Below, in pieces: positions 43,523-52,340 of a stretch of DNA of 64,000 nt. A program made the position numbers and the translations under genes. This DNA is from Bradyrhizobium sp. CCBAU 53340 (GTDB lineage Bacteria > Pseudomonadota > Alphaproteobacteria > Rhizobiales > Xanthobacteraceae): assembly GCF_015291645.1 (NCBI RefSeq), contig NZ_CP030055.1, positions 1,178,001-1,242,000 on the forward strand, in the 5' to 3' direction. The notes below the pieces were generated by a model. It was not told the origin of the DNA. It saw only the letters and a program-made list of their open reading frames with translations, and did no database searches. Within the stretch, counting starts at the first letter, position 1; the number at the start of each line of letters is the position of its first letter.

Positions 43523-43750
43523 TCAATCCTTCTTGAGGAAGCCCGAGAACTTCTTCTGGAAGCGCGAGACGCGGCCGCCACGGTCCATGATCTGGGCGTT
43601 GCCGCCGGTCCAGGCCGGGTGCGACTTCGGGTCGATGTCGAGGTTCAACGTGTCGCCTTCCTTGCCCCAGGTGGAGCGGGTCAGGTACTCGGTTCCGTCG
43701 GTCATGACGACCTTAATCGTATGATAATTCGGATGAATTTCGGCTTTCAT
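43523..43750 (-). CDS. rpmE: 50S ribosomal protein L31, zinc-free form
   Basis: A 75-residue ribosomal protein. It begins [20 protein letters not shown] and ends with [13 protein letters not shown], the bacterial L31 pattern. The CxxC zinc ribbon of the C+ form is absent (no cysteine at all), so this is the C- form that does not bind zinc. The start has TAGGA about seven bases upstream. Its own strong terminator follows. It is divergent from the ABC exporter, with about 200 bases between them. Confidence 0.97.
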   Translation of the reverse strand: MKAEIHPNYHTIKVVMTDGTEYLTRSTWGKEGDTLNLDIDPKSHPAWTGGNAQIMDRGGRVSRFQKKFSGFLKKD

Positions 43751-43951
43751 GGCAATTCCTAGGGCGCCCGGCGCCCGGCTTGAGTGACTATCGAATGACG
43801 GATTTGGCCGGCTCTATACCTCACGGGCCCCCTTAAAACAAGCCATTGCGGGGACAGGAGAACCGGGCCGTCCCCTAAGGGACTTACCGGATTTGCCACT
43901 ACCCTTGCACCGGCCTATGTGGAGCTAACTCCTCTTCTTGGGTCCGATCTC

Positions 43952-45802
43952 ATGAGCGCAGTGGAACGGCTTGACGACCAGTACCTCGACAAGGGCCAAG
44001 CTGCCCCCGCGGAAGCCCCCTCCATCGAAGCCGAGCTGATCGAGCAGCCCGCCAAGGGTCGCGCGAAGCTTCGGCCGCTGATGGCGCTTGCGCCCTATGT
44101 GAGCCGCTATCGCGGCCGGGCGGCGCTCGCCTTCGTCGCACTGACGGTCGCGGCGCTGACCACGCTCCTGGTGCCGGTCGCAGTGCGCCGGATGATCGAT
44201 TTCGGCCTGACGCCCGAGGGCATCGAGCTGATCAACAGCTATTTCTCGGTGATGATCGCGGTGGTCGGCGTGCTCGCGCTGGCAAGCGCGTCGCGCTATT
44301 ACCTCGTGATGACGATCGGCGAGCGCATCGTCGCCGATCTCAGGCGCGACGTGTTTGCGCATCTGCTCTCGCTGTCGCCTTCCTTCTTCGATTCCGCACG
44401 CAGCGGCGAATTGGTGTCGCGCCTCACCGCGGACACCACGCAAATCAAATCCGCAGTCGGTGCGTCCGTGTCGATCGCGCTGCGCAATCTGATGATGTTT
44501 TTTGGCGCGGCGGCGATGATGGTGATTACGAGCCCGCGTCTCTCGGGCTTCGTGCTGCTGGCAATCCCGCTGATCGTGCTGCCGCTGGTCGCCTTCGGCC
44601 GCTGGGTGCGGCGGCTGTCGCGCAATGCGCAGGACACGCTGGCCGATGCGTCCGCCTATGCCGGCGAGCTAGTTGGCGCGATCCGCACCGTGCAGGCCTA
44701 TACCAGCGAAGGGCTGGCTGCGAAGCGCTTCGGCGGCGAGGTCGAAGACGCCTATGAGGCCGCACGCACCTCGACCCAAGCCCGCGCGGTTCTCACCGCC
44801 ATCGTCATCTTCATCGTGTTCGCAAGCGTGGTCGGCATCCTCTGGATCGGCTCGCACGACGTGCTGACAGGCACGATCACGCCGGGCCGGCTCGGCCAGT
44901 TCGTGCTCTATGCGGCCTTTGCGGCCGCCGGCCTCGGCCAGCTCAGCGAGGTATGGGGCGAGGTGTCGGCGGCATCGGGCGCTGCCGAACGGCTGTTCGA
45001 GATCCTGCACGTCAAGCCGGAGATCGCGGCGCCCGCATCGCCGCGCGCGCTGCCGGTACCGGCGCGCGGCGAGGTCGGCTTCGATCACGTCAGCTTTGCC
45101 TATCCCGCGCGGCCCGATGTCAATGTGCTCGATGCTATTTCATTCGCGGTGCGGCCCGGCGAGAAGGTCGCGATCGTCGGTCCCTCCGGCGCCGGCAAGA
45201 GCACGATCTTCCATCTGTTGCTGCGCTTCTACGATCCGAAGGCCGGCGCGATCTCGCTCGACGGCGTGCCGGTGAAGTCTGCCGATCCGCGCGACTTCCG
45301 CTCCCGCATCGCTTTGGTGCCACAGGAATCCAACGTGTTCGCCGCAAGCGCGCGCGAGAACATCCGCTTTGGCCGGCCCGATGCCAGTGATGCCGAGGTC
45401 GAGCGGGCGGCCGAGCTCGCGCACGCCGCCGAGTTCATCCGCCGCCTGCCCGAAGGTTTCGACACCCCGCTCGGTGAGCGTGGCGTGACATTGTCCGGCG
45501 GCCAGCGCCAGCGCATCGCGATCGCGCGCGCCATCCTGCGCGATGCGCCGCTCTTGCTGCTCGATGAGGCGACTTCCGCGCTCGATGCCGAAAGCGAGAC
45601 GCTGGTGCAGACCGCGCTGGAAGAGCTGATGAGCCACCGCACCACGCTGGTGATCGCGCACCGCCTCGCCACCGTTCTCTCCTGCGACCGCATCCTGGTG
45701 ATGGACCAGGGCAGGATCGTCGAGCAGGGCACGCATGCCGAGCTCGTCGCGGCGAACGGGCTTTACGCACGGCTGGCGAGGTTGCAGTTCGAGGGAGCAT
45801 GA
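43952..45802 (+). CDS. MsbA-like ABC exporter, fused permease and ATPase
   Basis: A half-transporter of 616 residues (627 if the GTG at 43919 is used). Six transmembrane helices occupy about residues 50-330. The ATPase has Walker [10 protein letters not shown], the Q-loop region [13 protein letters not shown], signature [16 protein letters not shown], Walker [13 protein letters not shown] and the H-loop IAHRLAT. It fits the group annotated as MsbA-related lipid A exporters of alphaproteobacteria, but the substrate is not proven by sequence. It should work as a homodimer. The ATG at 43952 gives [10 protein letters not shown]. Confidence 0.92.
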   Translation: MSAVERLDDQYLDKGQAAPAEAPSIEAELIEQPAKGRAKLRPLMALAPYVSRYRGRAALAFVALTVAALTTLLVPVAVRRMIDFGLTPEGIELINSYFSVMIAVVGVLALASASRYYLVMTIGERIVADLRRDVFAHLLSLSPSFFDSARSGELVSRLTADTTQIKSAVGASVSIALRNLMMFFGAAAMMVITSPRLSGFVLLAIPLIVLPLVAFGRWVRRLSRNAQDTLADASAYAGELVGAIRTVQAYTSEGLAAKRFGGEVEDAYEAARTSTQARAVLTAIVIFIVFASVVGILWIGSHDVLTGTITPGRLGQFVLYAAFAAAGLGQLSEVWGEVSAASGAAERLFEILHVKPEIAAPASPRALPVPARGEVGFDHVSFAYPARPDVNVLDAISFAVRPGEKVAIVGPSGAGKSTIFHLLLRFYDPKAGAISLDGVPVKSADPRDFRSRIALVPQESNVFAASARENIRFGRPDASDAEVERAAELAHAAEFIRRLPEGFDTPLGERGVTLSGGQRQRIAIARAILRDAPLLLLDEATSALDAESETLVQTALEELMSHRTTLVIAHRLATVLSCDRILVMDQGRIVEQGTHAELVAANGLYARLARLQFEGA

Positions 45803-45864
45803 GACCGCTTCCCGCCGTCTGAACTGTGTCAGTGGTGCAGTCGCAAGTTTTTGGCGATCGTCAC

Positions 45865-45889
45865 GGAAATGTTCGAAGACGCGAACGTT
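45865..45889 (+). promoter_or_regulatory. Near-consensus EcfG-type promoter
   Basis: GGAAA at 45865-45869 (one mismatch, A for C), a 16-base spacer, then CGTT at 45886-45889. It ends 34 bases before the ATG at 45924. Same spacing and distance as the perfect copies elsewhere in the window. Confidence 0.5.
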
Positions 45890-45923
45890 GACGCATTGGG
45901 CAGGGCGCAATGGAGGACAGCCC

Positions 45924-46253
45924 ATGCGGTCACATGTCGTCGCAATACTTGCCGTGCTTCCGCTCATCTCGACACCTGCTGCCGCTCAGCAGCAAACCGG
46001 CGCGACCCCTCAGGCCGGGGTAAATCAGAACCTGCAAACCGAAGCGGACAAGGGCATTAAAACCCGCAATTCCGGTGAATCTGGCTATGTTGCAAACCAG
46101 GACAAGCCTGGCGCGGCTTCTCACGCACCAGGAGAGTCCAACACGGTTGGGGCAGCGCGTGAGAGCACCCCTTCCAACGGTAGCTCCAACCTGAATAGTT
46201 CGCAGGCAGACTACAACGCCTCGCTCAACGACGGCTCGGCGCCGAAAAAATAG
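45924..46253 (+). CDS. Small exported hydrophilic protein, unknown
   Basis: A 109-residue protein I do not recognise. It starts with a clear signal peptide (MRSHVVAILAVLPLISTPAA, cleavage near AAAQ) and the mature part is Asn/Ser/Gly/Ala-rich, strongly hydrophilic and probably disordered. No cysteines. GGAGGA lies seven bases upstream of the ATG, so translation is well supported. A near-consensus stress promoter precedes it. The composition suggests a periplasmic or secreted stress protein; nothing more specific can be said. Convergent with another small exported protein, 42 bases apart. Confidence 0.8.
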   Translation: MRSHVVAILAVLPLISTPAAAQQQTGATPQAGVNQNLQTEADKGIKTRNSGESGYVANQDKPGAASHAPGESNTVGAARESTPSNGSSNLNSSQADYNASLNDGSAPKK

Positions 46254-46295
46254 CGAGCCTGGGAACCGGACGAGCTTGCGGCGGGAAGATGGCGC

Positions 46296-46550
46296 TCACG
46301 GGCACTTCGGCGAGCCCATCGGCACGTTCGGAAACGGCCAGTTCTTCCAGCTGCCGCCCTCGCCGATACAGGCAGCGCCACCGCTCGGAGGTGGGCTGCC
46401 GGTTGGGACGGAGTTGCTCGTCGGCGCAGGTGCATTCGCCGTCTTGGTCGGCGGCACGAGGTGCTGGTCGACATAGACAGTCGATGCGTAGCCGGCGACG
46501 ATGACCGCCAGAAACACCGAAGACCCCTTGGCCAGGTCGCTCAACCGCAT
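46296..46550 (-). CDS. Small membrane-anchored or exported protein, unknown
   Basis: An 84-residue protein not recognised. Residues about 11-26 (VFLAVIVAGYASTVYV) form a single hydrophobic segment, followed by a Pro/Thr/Ser/Asn-rich stretch and a short tail with two cysteines (AACIGEGGSWKNWPF and SPKCP) that could form one disulfide. The ATG at 46550 has GGGAG ten bases upstream. I regard it as real because of the ribosome site and typical alphaproteobacterial small-protein layout, but there is no family evidence. Confidence 0.7.
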   Translation of the reverse strand: MRLSDLAKGSSVFLAVIVAGYASTVYVDQHLVPPTKTANAPAPTSNSVPTGSPPPSGGAACIGEGGSWKNWPFPNVPMGSPKCP

Positions 46551-46623
46551 CGATCATCTCCCACCATTGCTGCGTCCGGTGATCACGCTTAGCAGGCCCT
46601 GCCAGGACTTTCCGTGACTGAAG

Positions 46624-47070
46624 TCACGGCCGCCACGCCATCTTCAGCACCGGTCGTCCCGAGGTCGGGTTCATGTCTTCGCCGGCATGGGCAAAGCCGT
46701 TGCGCTCGTAGAAGCGGATGGCGCGGACATTGTCCTTGTTGACCAGCAGCGTGACGCCCGATGGTGACAGGCGTTTTGCTTCGTCGACCAGCAGACGTGC
46801 TGCATCCGAACCCCAATGATTGGGATCGACCACGAGTTGGTCGAGATAACCGTCAGCATCGATGGTTACGAAACCAGTGAGTGCGCCGTCTTGTTCCGAG
46901 ACCACGATCTGGGCCTTCGGCACCAGATCCTTGCGCCAGCGCTCGCGCCACCAGGCCAGGCGCGCGGCAAAATCGATCTGCGGATAGGCTTGTTGCCAGG
47001 TGCGATGCCAGAGATCGATCGCCCCCGCTTCGTCGGCGGCCTCGTAGGGGCGGAGGTGGAGCGTGCTCAT
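46624..47070 (-). CDS. GNAT family N-acetyltransferase
   Basis: A 148-residue acetyl-CoA-dependent acyltransferase. The GNAT fold elements are visible: LHLRPYEAADEAGAIDLWHR at the N-terminus, GYLDQLVVDPNHWGSDAAR (beta4 and the acetyl-CoA loop, where the usual R/QxxGxG/A is replaced by HWGSDA), and the C-terminal NKDNVRAIRFYERNGFAHAG. Start at the ATG 47070, since the frame upstream consists of translated repeat sequence. Substrate unknown. It follows the MotB-like gene on the same strand but with a repeat between them. Confidence 0.88.
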   Translation of the reverse strand: MSTLHLRPYEAADEAGAIDLWHRTWQQAYPQIDFAARLAWWRERWRKDLVPKAQIVVSEQDGALTGFVTIDADGYLDQLVVDPNHWGSDAARLLVDEAKRLSPSGVTLLVNKDNVRAIRFYERNGFAHAGEDMNPTSGRPVLKMAWRP

Positions 47071-47081
47071 TCTATGAAGTC

Positions 47082-47173
47082 CGTCATGCCCGGGCTTGTC
47101 CCGGGCATCCACGAGAAGCCGCGAACACGGAAGCAAAGACGTGGATGGCCGGGACAAGCCCGGCCATGACGGT
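47082..47173. repeat. Palindromic intergenic repeat, family E
   Basis: Arms CGTCATGCCCGGGCTTGTCC (from 47082) and GGACAAGCCCGGCCATGACG (ending 47172). The loop contains GGCATCCACG and CGTGGATGGCC, a second inverted pair. Single copy in the window. Confidence 0.85.
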
Positions 47174-47200
47174 GGGGTGAGCATCGCGCGATCCCCACCA

Positions 47201-48229
47201 CTACCGCTCCGTCAGCTTCAGCTCGATGCGGCGATTGCGCTTGTAGGCATCCTCGGTGTTGCCGGTGTCGAGCGGCTGGAATTCGCCGAAGCCGGCGGCG
47301 ACCAGACGCTGCGCCGGTACGCCGAGCGAGATCAGATATTGCACCACCGAGATCGCGCGCGCCGCGGACAGGTCCCAGTTCGACTTGAAGTTCGGGCCGT
47401 TCACCGGGCGCACGTCGGTGTGACCGTCGACGCGCAGCACCCAGGCGATCTCGGTCGGGATCTTCTTGTCGAGCTCGATCAGCGCGGCCGCGACGGTGTC
47501 GAGCTCGGCGCGACCTTCCGGCAGCAGCGTTGCCTGTCCGGTGTCGAAGAACACTTCGGATTGGAACACGAAGCGGTCGCCGACCACGCGGATGTCAGGA
47601 CGGTTGCCGAGAATGGCGCGCAGGCGGCCGAAGAATTCGGAGCGGTAACGCGACAGTTCCTGCACGCGCTGCGCCAGCGCGACGTTGAGGCGTGAGCCGA
47701 GATCGGCAATGCGGTTCTGCGATTCCTTGTCTTTCTTCTCTGAAGCGTCGAGCGCTTCCTCCAACGCCGCGAGTTGCCGGCGTAGCGCGCTGATCTGCTG
47801 GTTCAGCACCTCGATCTGCGCCAGCGCCCGCGCCGAGACGGCCTTCTCGGAATCCAGCGCCTTGCCGAGCTCGGCGGTCTTGCCCTGCGCGTCGTTGCCG
47901 GCATTGGCGAGACCTTCATAAAGGCCCTTCATGCGGTCGCGCTCGGTCTCGGCCGAGGCGAGGCCCGCCTTCAACTGCGAGACCTGGTCGTCGAGCGAGA
48001 GCTTGCCGAGCTTCTCCAGCGAGAGCAGCTCGGTGAGCTGGGCGATCTTGGCATTGAGCTGCTCCAGCGCCTTGTCCTTGCCTGTCACCTCCTGCGACAG
48101 GAAGAACTGCACGACCAGGAACACCGACAGCAAGAACACGATCGATAGCACCAGCGTCGACAGCGCGTCGACGAATCCGGGCCAGTAGTTGAAGGCGCCT
48201 TCGCTGCGGCGGCCGCGGGCTAGAGCCAT
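47201..48229 (-). CDS. MotB/OmpA-like peptidoglycan-anchored channel subunit
   Basis: A 342-residue inner-membrane protein. One transmembrane helix (about residues 22-45) is preceded by the conserved motif NYWPGFVDALSTL, whose Asp21 corresponds to the ion-conducting Asp of MotB/ExbD. A long coiled coil (about 50-200, with regular LxxL/E patterns) leads to a C-terminal OmpA domain (VDGHTDVRPV near residue 270, then RLVAAGFGEFQPLDTGN and the NRRIELKL end) that binds peptidoglycan. It lies downstream of a MotA/TolQ-like gene, so they should form one proton- or sodium-driven channel. Confidence 0.9.
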   Translation of the reverse strand: MALARGRRSEGAFNYWPGFVDALSTLVLSIVFLLSVFLVVQFFLSQEVTGKDKALEQLNAKIAQLTELLSLEKLGKLSLDDQVSQLKAGLASAETERDRMKGLYEGLANAGNDAQGKTAELGKALDSEKAVSARALAQIEVLNQQISALRRQLAALEEALDASEKKDKESQNRIADLGSRLNVALAQRVQELSRYRSEFFGRLRAILGNRPDIRVVGDRFVFQSEVFFDTGQATLLPEGRAELDTVAAALIELDKKIPTEIAWVLRVDGHTDVRPVNGPNFKSNWDLSAARAISVVQYLISLGVPAQRLVAAGFGEFQPLDTGNTEDAYKRNRRIELKLTER

Positions 48230-48250
48230 TTAGTTCTCCGCTTTCTGCTC

Positions 48251-48379
48251 TTGTGTCCCGGACGCGCTGCAGCGTGCAACGCTGCTGCGCAGAGCCGACC
48301 CATCTCTCACTCAGAAGGTGCTAGGCCCCGGCTCAGCGACGCACCGCTTCGCGCTGCATCGCGTCCGGGGCACGAGACC
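48251..48379. repeat. Palindromic intergenic repeat, family C copy 3
   Basis: TTGTGTCCCGGACGCGCTGC to GCAGAGCCGACCC, then AGGCCCCGGCTCAGCGACGC to GCGTCCGGGGCACGAG. It sits inside a presumed operon, between the MotA-like and MotB-like genes, so any terminator activity would uncouple them. Confidence 0.87.
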
Positions 48380-48391
48380 CTTGTTTCGTCC

Positions 48392-49426
48392 TTAACTCTT
48401 CTCGGGCTGCCGCGCGATGCGCTCCAGCAGGCGGCGGATCTCGCGGTTCTGCTCGCCCTGGCCGTCGGCCCATTCACGGATCATCTGCTGCTCGGTGCGC
48501 ATATGCGAGACGAGCGCCTGGATGGCTTCGGCAAGGCTCGCCATCGCCGCCGTGGTGCCGCGGCTGGCGCTGCCTTCTTCCAGCACGGAGCGCAATCGCT
48601 CGACGGCGGCCTGAAGCTCGCCGCTGGCAACCCCGCCGCCACTGCTTGCGACCGCGGCGACCTCGCCGCTGCCATATTCGCGCACGGTGGTGGCGAGCCA
48701 GTCCTCCAGGTCGGTGTAGAAGCGGTTCTGCGCCTGGCTCGATTGCAGATCGAGGAAGCCGAGGATCAGCGAGCCGGCGAGGCCGAACAGCGAGCTCGAG
48801 AACGAGATGCCCATGCCGCCGAGCGGGGCGGCGAGCCCCTCCTTCAGCGTGTCGAACAGCGCACCGGCATCGCCGCCGACCTTGAGCCCGTCGATCACCT
48901 TGCCGACCGAGCCGACCGTCTCGATCAGGCCCCAGAAGGTGCCGAGCAGGCCGAGGAAGACGAGCAGGCCGGTCATGTAGCGCGAGATGTCGCGGGCTTC
49001 ATCCAGGCGGGTCGCGATCGAATCGAGCAGGTGCCGCATCGTGGTCTGGGTGATGGACATCCGCCCGGTGCGCTCGCCGCCCAGGATCATCGCCATCGGC
49101 GCCAGCAGCTTGGGGTGCCGGGCCGGCACGAGGCCCGGGTCCGCGATGCGGAAATTGTTGACCCAGGACACCTCAGGATAGAGCCGGATCACCTGGCGGA
49201 AGGCCAGCACGATGCCGATGAACAGCACCGCCCCGATCAGGGCGTTGAGCCCCGGATTGGCGAAGAAGGCCTGGATGATCTGCTTGTAGAGCACCACGCC
49301 CACCAGGGCGCACAGCACCAGGAAGACCAGCATCCGCACCAGGAAGACGCTGGGCGAGGACAGTTTCGTGTATTCGATGTCGATGGTGGAGCGGGGCGAG
49401 GCGCCAGACGGCATGGCGGGTGTCAT
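48392..49426 (-). CDS. MotA/TolQ/ExbB-family proton channel protein
   Basis: A 344-residue inner-membrane protein. Two hydrophobic segments at about residues 28-50 and 58-80 are followed by the conserved channel helices, YMTGLLVFLGLLGTFWGLIE (about 150-169) and LAAPLGGMGISFSSSLFGLA. This is the MotA/TolQ/ExbB pattern. The C-terminus is a charged helical region. It precedes the MotB-like gene on the same strand, and a family C repeat lies between. The pair resembles a stator unit; no flagellar or Ton/Tol genes are near. Confidence 0.9.
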   Translation of the reverse strand: MTPAMPSGASPRSTIDIEYTKLSSPSVFLVRMLVFLVLCALVGVVLYKQIIQAFFANPGLNALIGAVLFIGIVLAFRQVIRLYPEVSWVNNFRIADPGLVPARHPKLLAPMAMILGGERTGRMSITQTTMRHLLDSIATRLDEARDISRYMTGLLVFLGLLGTFWGLIETVGSVGKVIDGLKVGGDAGALFDTLKEGLAAPLGGMGISFSSSLFGLAGSLILGFLDLQSSQAQNRFYTDLEDWLATTVREYGSGEVAAVASSGGGVASGELQAAVERLRSVLEEGSASRGTTAAMASLAEAIQALVSHMRTEQQMIREWADGQGEQNREIRRLLERIARQPEKS

Positions 49427-49647
49427 CCGTTACGAAAGCTTGCTTGCCTCCGCACTATGGCACAGGCCCGGCTCAAAAAAAGCGCCGGATGTGCGGATTT
49501 CGGGAAGGAAGCGGGAACCCAAAGCTGAAACCGGGCTTTGATACGGACATAGGCTGCAAAACTTCGGCATCTCGCGGGTCGGGCTCGGTTTTTTGCACGG
49601 CATCGTGCTTGCTCCGTACGGCGGGACCTGACCAGGGGAGGGGCTGC

Positions 49648-50676
49648 GTGAGCGTCGTTTCCGCGATCATGGGGACTGCCGAACGCGTGCCCTTGCCCGA
49701 TGTGGTGGTCCGCGCCGCGATCCAGCGCCTCTGCTCCCGCACGGCAACCCGCCTCGCCGCGCATGATGCGGCCGACGATGCCGCCTTCGCCGGGCGGATG
49801 ATGCTGAGATCGATCGCCGAGCACGCGGACGCCGCCAATACCCAGCACTACGAAGTGCCGTCAGCCTTCTTCCCGCAGGTGCTGGGACCGAACCGGAAAT
49901 ACTCCTCCTGCTTCTACAGGACCGACGCGACGACCCTCCAGGAGGCCGAGGAGGAAGCGCTGCGTCAGACCATCGAGCATGCCGGCCTCGCCGACGGCCA
50001 GACCATCCTTGAGCTCGGCTGCGGCTGGGGCGCCCTGTCGCTGCGGATGGCGCGGCAGTTTCCGCATGCGAAGGTGACGGCAGTGTCGAACTCGCAAGGC
50101 CAGCGCGCCTATATCGAAGAGATGGCGCGGAGACGCGGTCTGCCGAACTTGTGCGCCGTTACCGCCGACATGAACGTGTTCGCGCCGGACGGCCAGTTCG
50201 ACCGCATCGTCTCGGTCGAGATGTTCGAGCGCATGATGAACTGGCGCAAGCTGATGACGCGCGCGCGTTCATGGCTCGCCCCCGAGGGGCGCTTCTTCAT
50301 GCACATCTTCACCCATCGCGTCGGCTCCTATGTGTTCGACCGCGCCAATCGCGAAGACTGGATCGCACAGCATTTCTTCACCGGGGGCGTAATGCCGAGC
50401 CATCAGCTCATCCGGCAATATGCCGACATTTTCCAGGTCGAGAAGGAATGGCGCTGGAGCGGCACGCATTATCAGCGCACGGCCATGGACTGGCTCGCCA
50501 ATTTCGACGCGCATCGCGATGCGATCGAAGCTTCCTTGTGCGATGTCTATGGCGACGAGACGCAACTGTGGATGCGGCGCTGGCGCTGGTTCTTCCTCGC
50601 GACCGCAGGCCTGTTCGGCTACGCCGACGGAACGGAGTGGGGCGTCAGCCACTATCGGATGAAGGCGGCCGATTGA
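49648..50676 (+). CDS. Cyclopropane-fatty-acid-synthase-like SAM methyltransferase
   Basis: A 342-residue SAM-dependent enzyme of the CFA/CMAS family. Family-typical blocks are HYEVPSAFFPQVLG, YSSCFY, TLQEAEEEAL, the SAM motif ILELGCGWGALSLRMA near residue 131 and IVSVEMFERMMNW. Start taken at the GTG 49648 with a strong AGGGGAGGGG ribosome site; an earlier in-frame opening to 49420 overlaps the MotA-like start region. CFA synthases methylenate double bonds of membrane lipids, but the acyl specificity cannot be read here. It is divergent from the MotA-like gene. Confidence 0.9.
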   Translation: MSVVSAIMGTAERVPLPDVVVRAAIQRLCSRTATRLAAHDAADDAAFAGRMMLRSIAEHADAANTQHYEVPSAFFPQVLGPNRKYSSCFYRTDATTLQEAEEEALRQTIEHAGLADGQTILELGCGWGALSLRMARQFPHAKVTAVSNSQGQRAYIEEMARRRGLPNLCAVTADMNVFAPDGQFDRIVSVEMFERMMNWRKLMTRARSWLAPEGRFFMHIFTHRVGSYVFDRANREDWIAQHFFTGGVMPSHQLIRQYADIFQVEKEWRWSGTHYQRTAMDWLANFDAHRDAIEASLCDVYGDETQLWMRRWRWFFLATAGLFGYADGTEWGVSHYRMKAAD

Positions 50677-50721
50677 TCAGCCTGAGCAGCCTTGCGAGTT
50701 CGCGGCTTTGCCGACTTGCAC

Positions 50722-50880
50722 ACCGTCACCCTGAGGTGGCCGCTCCTTCAGCGGCCCTCGAAGGGCGACGGCCCGGCTGCATCTCGGCCATTCATCCTTC
50801 GGGGCTCTGCGCGCGTTGCTTCGCATCGCGCGCCTCGCACCTCCAGCGACAATGGCGTAGCCGTTGCGCGGGGATGACAG
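50722..50880. repeat. Palindromic intergenic repeat, family A copy 4, with an insertion
   Basis: Begins CCGTCACCCTGAGGTGGCCG and has the shared CCTCGAAGGGCGACGGCCCG core. Before its terminal GGATGACAG, about 27 extra bases (roughly 50843-50870) interrupt the CACCTC|GGATGAC junction. It differs from the three other copies in this. The gap from 50677 to 51140 holds this element and a short palindrome, no gene. Confidence 0.85.
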
Positions 50881-50945
50881 GTCAAAAATCTACGGACCGC
50901 TGACCAATTGCGATGTTCTGTCGCAGCGCGCGACGATGAAAACCC

Positions 50946-50965
50946 GACTCACAATCCGGTGAGTC
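50946..50965. promoter_or_regulatory. Palindrome upstream of the RND efflux operon
   Basis: Perfect arms gactcac/gtgagtc (50946-50952 and 50959-50965) around six bases, about 175 bases before the adaptor start. A 20-base palindrome of this sort could be a repressor operator; no repressor gene is adjacent, so the link is speculative. Confidence 0.35.
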
Positions 50966-51140
50966 CAAAAAATCGGCCTGAACTCAGCGCGATAGCTGCT
51001 GTGACATTGAGCCGCCTGCGCCATGCGTTGCGCCGCAGCAGCTCCATTCTATTTTGATCGCATCGGCCGCGCAGAAATCGTCCAGGACGGGCGTTGCGCG
51101 AAGCTTGATCAGTTTCAACAATTTTGGGGCACCCCACTTC

Positions 51141-52334
51141 ATGTCAGGACTTCGAGCGCGATCGGCATGCGTTGCAATGATGCTCGCGGCCCTTGCGCCG
51201 CTGCTTGTTGCTTGCGACGAATCCTCCTCCGCCGTCTCCGCCGCACAACCTATCGAACCCGATGTCAGCATCGTCACGGTCAAGCCGCAACCGCGCGCCG
51301 TGGTGCGCGAACTGCCGGGCCGGATCTCGCCGACGCGCGTCGCCGAAGTACGCCCGCGCGTCTCAGGCATCGTGGTCGAGCGTTTGTTCCGCCAGGGCAG
51401 CGAGGTGAAGGCAGGTGATCCGCTCTATCGGATCGATCCGCGTCCGTTCGAGGTCGAGGTGATGGCGGGTGAGGCCGGGCTTGCCAAGGCCGAGGCCGCC
51501 TTGATGCAGGCGCAGCAGCAGGCGCGCCGCATCGCGACGCTGACCAGCCAGCGCGCCGCGCCCGAATCCGAGAACGAAAAGACCATCGCCGCCGAGCGCC
51601 AGGCTCAGGCCGAGGTCGAGGGCCGCAAGGCCGATCTCGCGCGCGCCAAGCTCAATCTCGATTATGCGACCGTACGCGCGCCAATCGACGGCGTGGTTGG
51701 CGCTGCCCTTGTCAGCGAGGGTGCGCTCGTCGTGCAGAACGAGACCAATCTTGCCACCGTGCAGCAGCTCGATCCCATCTATGCCGACTTCACCCAGTCG
51801 GTGACTGAGCTCAATCAGCTCCGCCGCGCCTTCGAAAGCGGCGACCTCGATCGCATCGAGTCCGATGCCGTCAAGGTGCGCCTCGTGCTCGACGACAACA
51901 CGATCTATGGGCTCGACGGCAAGCTGCTGTTCTCCGATGCCAAGGTCGACGCCCATACCGGCCAGGTCACCTTGCGCGGCGAGTTCCGCAATCCCAAGCG
52001 CGAGCTGCTGCCGGGGATGTATGTGCGCGTCCGCCTCGACCAGGGTCTCGACAGCGATGCGATCGCGGTGCCGCAGCAGGCGGTACAGCGCAATGGCGGC
52101 GGTGGCAGCGAGGTGTTCGTCGTCAAGGACGACAATCGCATCGCGGTGCAGCCCATCCGCACCGGCTCGGTGCAGGACGGCATCTGGTTCGTCACCGACG
52201 GCCTGAAGGCCGGCGACAAGGTCGTGGTCGAAGGTTTCCAGAAGTTCGCCGCCGGCGACAAGGTCAAGCCGCAATCCTGGTCGGAGGCCGAGGCGAACGC
52301 CGACAACAGGCACGCCCTCAAGGTCACGCGGTAA
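51141..52334 (+). CDS. RND efflux periplasmic adaptor (membrane fusion) lipoprotein
   Basis: A 397-residue periplasmic adaptor linking an RND pump to an outer-membrane channel. The N-terminal signal ends in a lipobox (LLVACDE, Cys about 25). Then follow the barrel-sandwich half RVSGIVVERLFRQGSEVKAG, a coiled-coil hairpin (about residues 110-165), and the second half LDYATVRAPIDGVVGAALVSEG. The C-terminal domain contains the LLPGMYVRVRLD motif. The ATG at 51141 gives the signal peptide. It precedes the pump gene by six bases. No outer-membrane factor or regulator is in this window. Confidence 0.95.
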   Translation: MSGLRARSACVAMMLAALAPLLVACDESSSAVSAAQPIEPDVSIVTVKPQPRAVVRELPGRISPTRVAEVRPRVSGIVVERLFRQGSEVKAGDPLYRIDPRPFEVEVMAGEAGLAKAEAALMQAQQQARRIATLTSQRAAPESENEKTIAAERQAQAEVEGRKADLARAKLNLDYATVRAPIDGVVGAALVSEGALVVQNETNLATVQQLDPIYADFTQSVTELNQLRRAFESGDLDRIESDAVKVRLVLDDNTIYGLDGKLLFSDAKVDAHTGQVTLRGEFRNPKRELLPGMYVRVRLDQGLDSDAIAVPQQAVQRNGGGGSEVFVVKDDNRIAVQPIRTGSVQDGIWFVTDGLKAGDKVVVEGFQKFAAGDKVKPQSWSEAEANADNRHALKVTR

Positions 52335-52340
52335 CTGATC

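Noticed and set aside
43523-43750. rpmE lacking zinc-binding cysteines as a defect
   Set aside because: This is the well-known C- form of L31, common in alphaproteobacteria, not a mutation.
47201-49426. Zorya-type phage defence (ZorA/ZorB resemblance)
   Set aside because: ZorA normally has a long C-terminal tail and ZorC/ZorD or ZorE genes follow. Here the MotA-like protein is only 344 residues and no helicase or nuclease gene is near; the neighbours are GNAT and a CFA-type methyltransferase.
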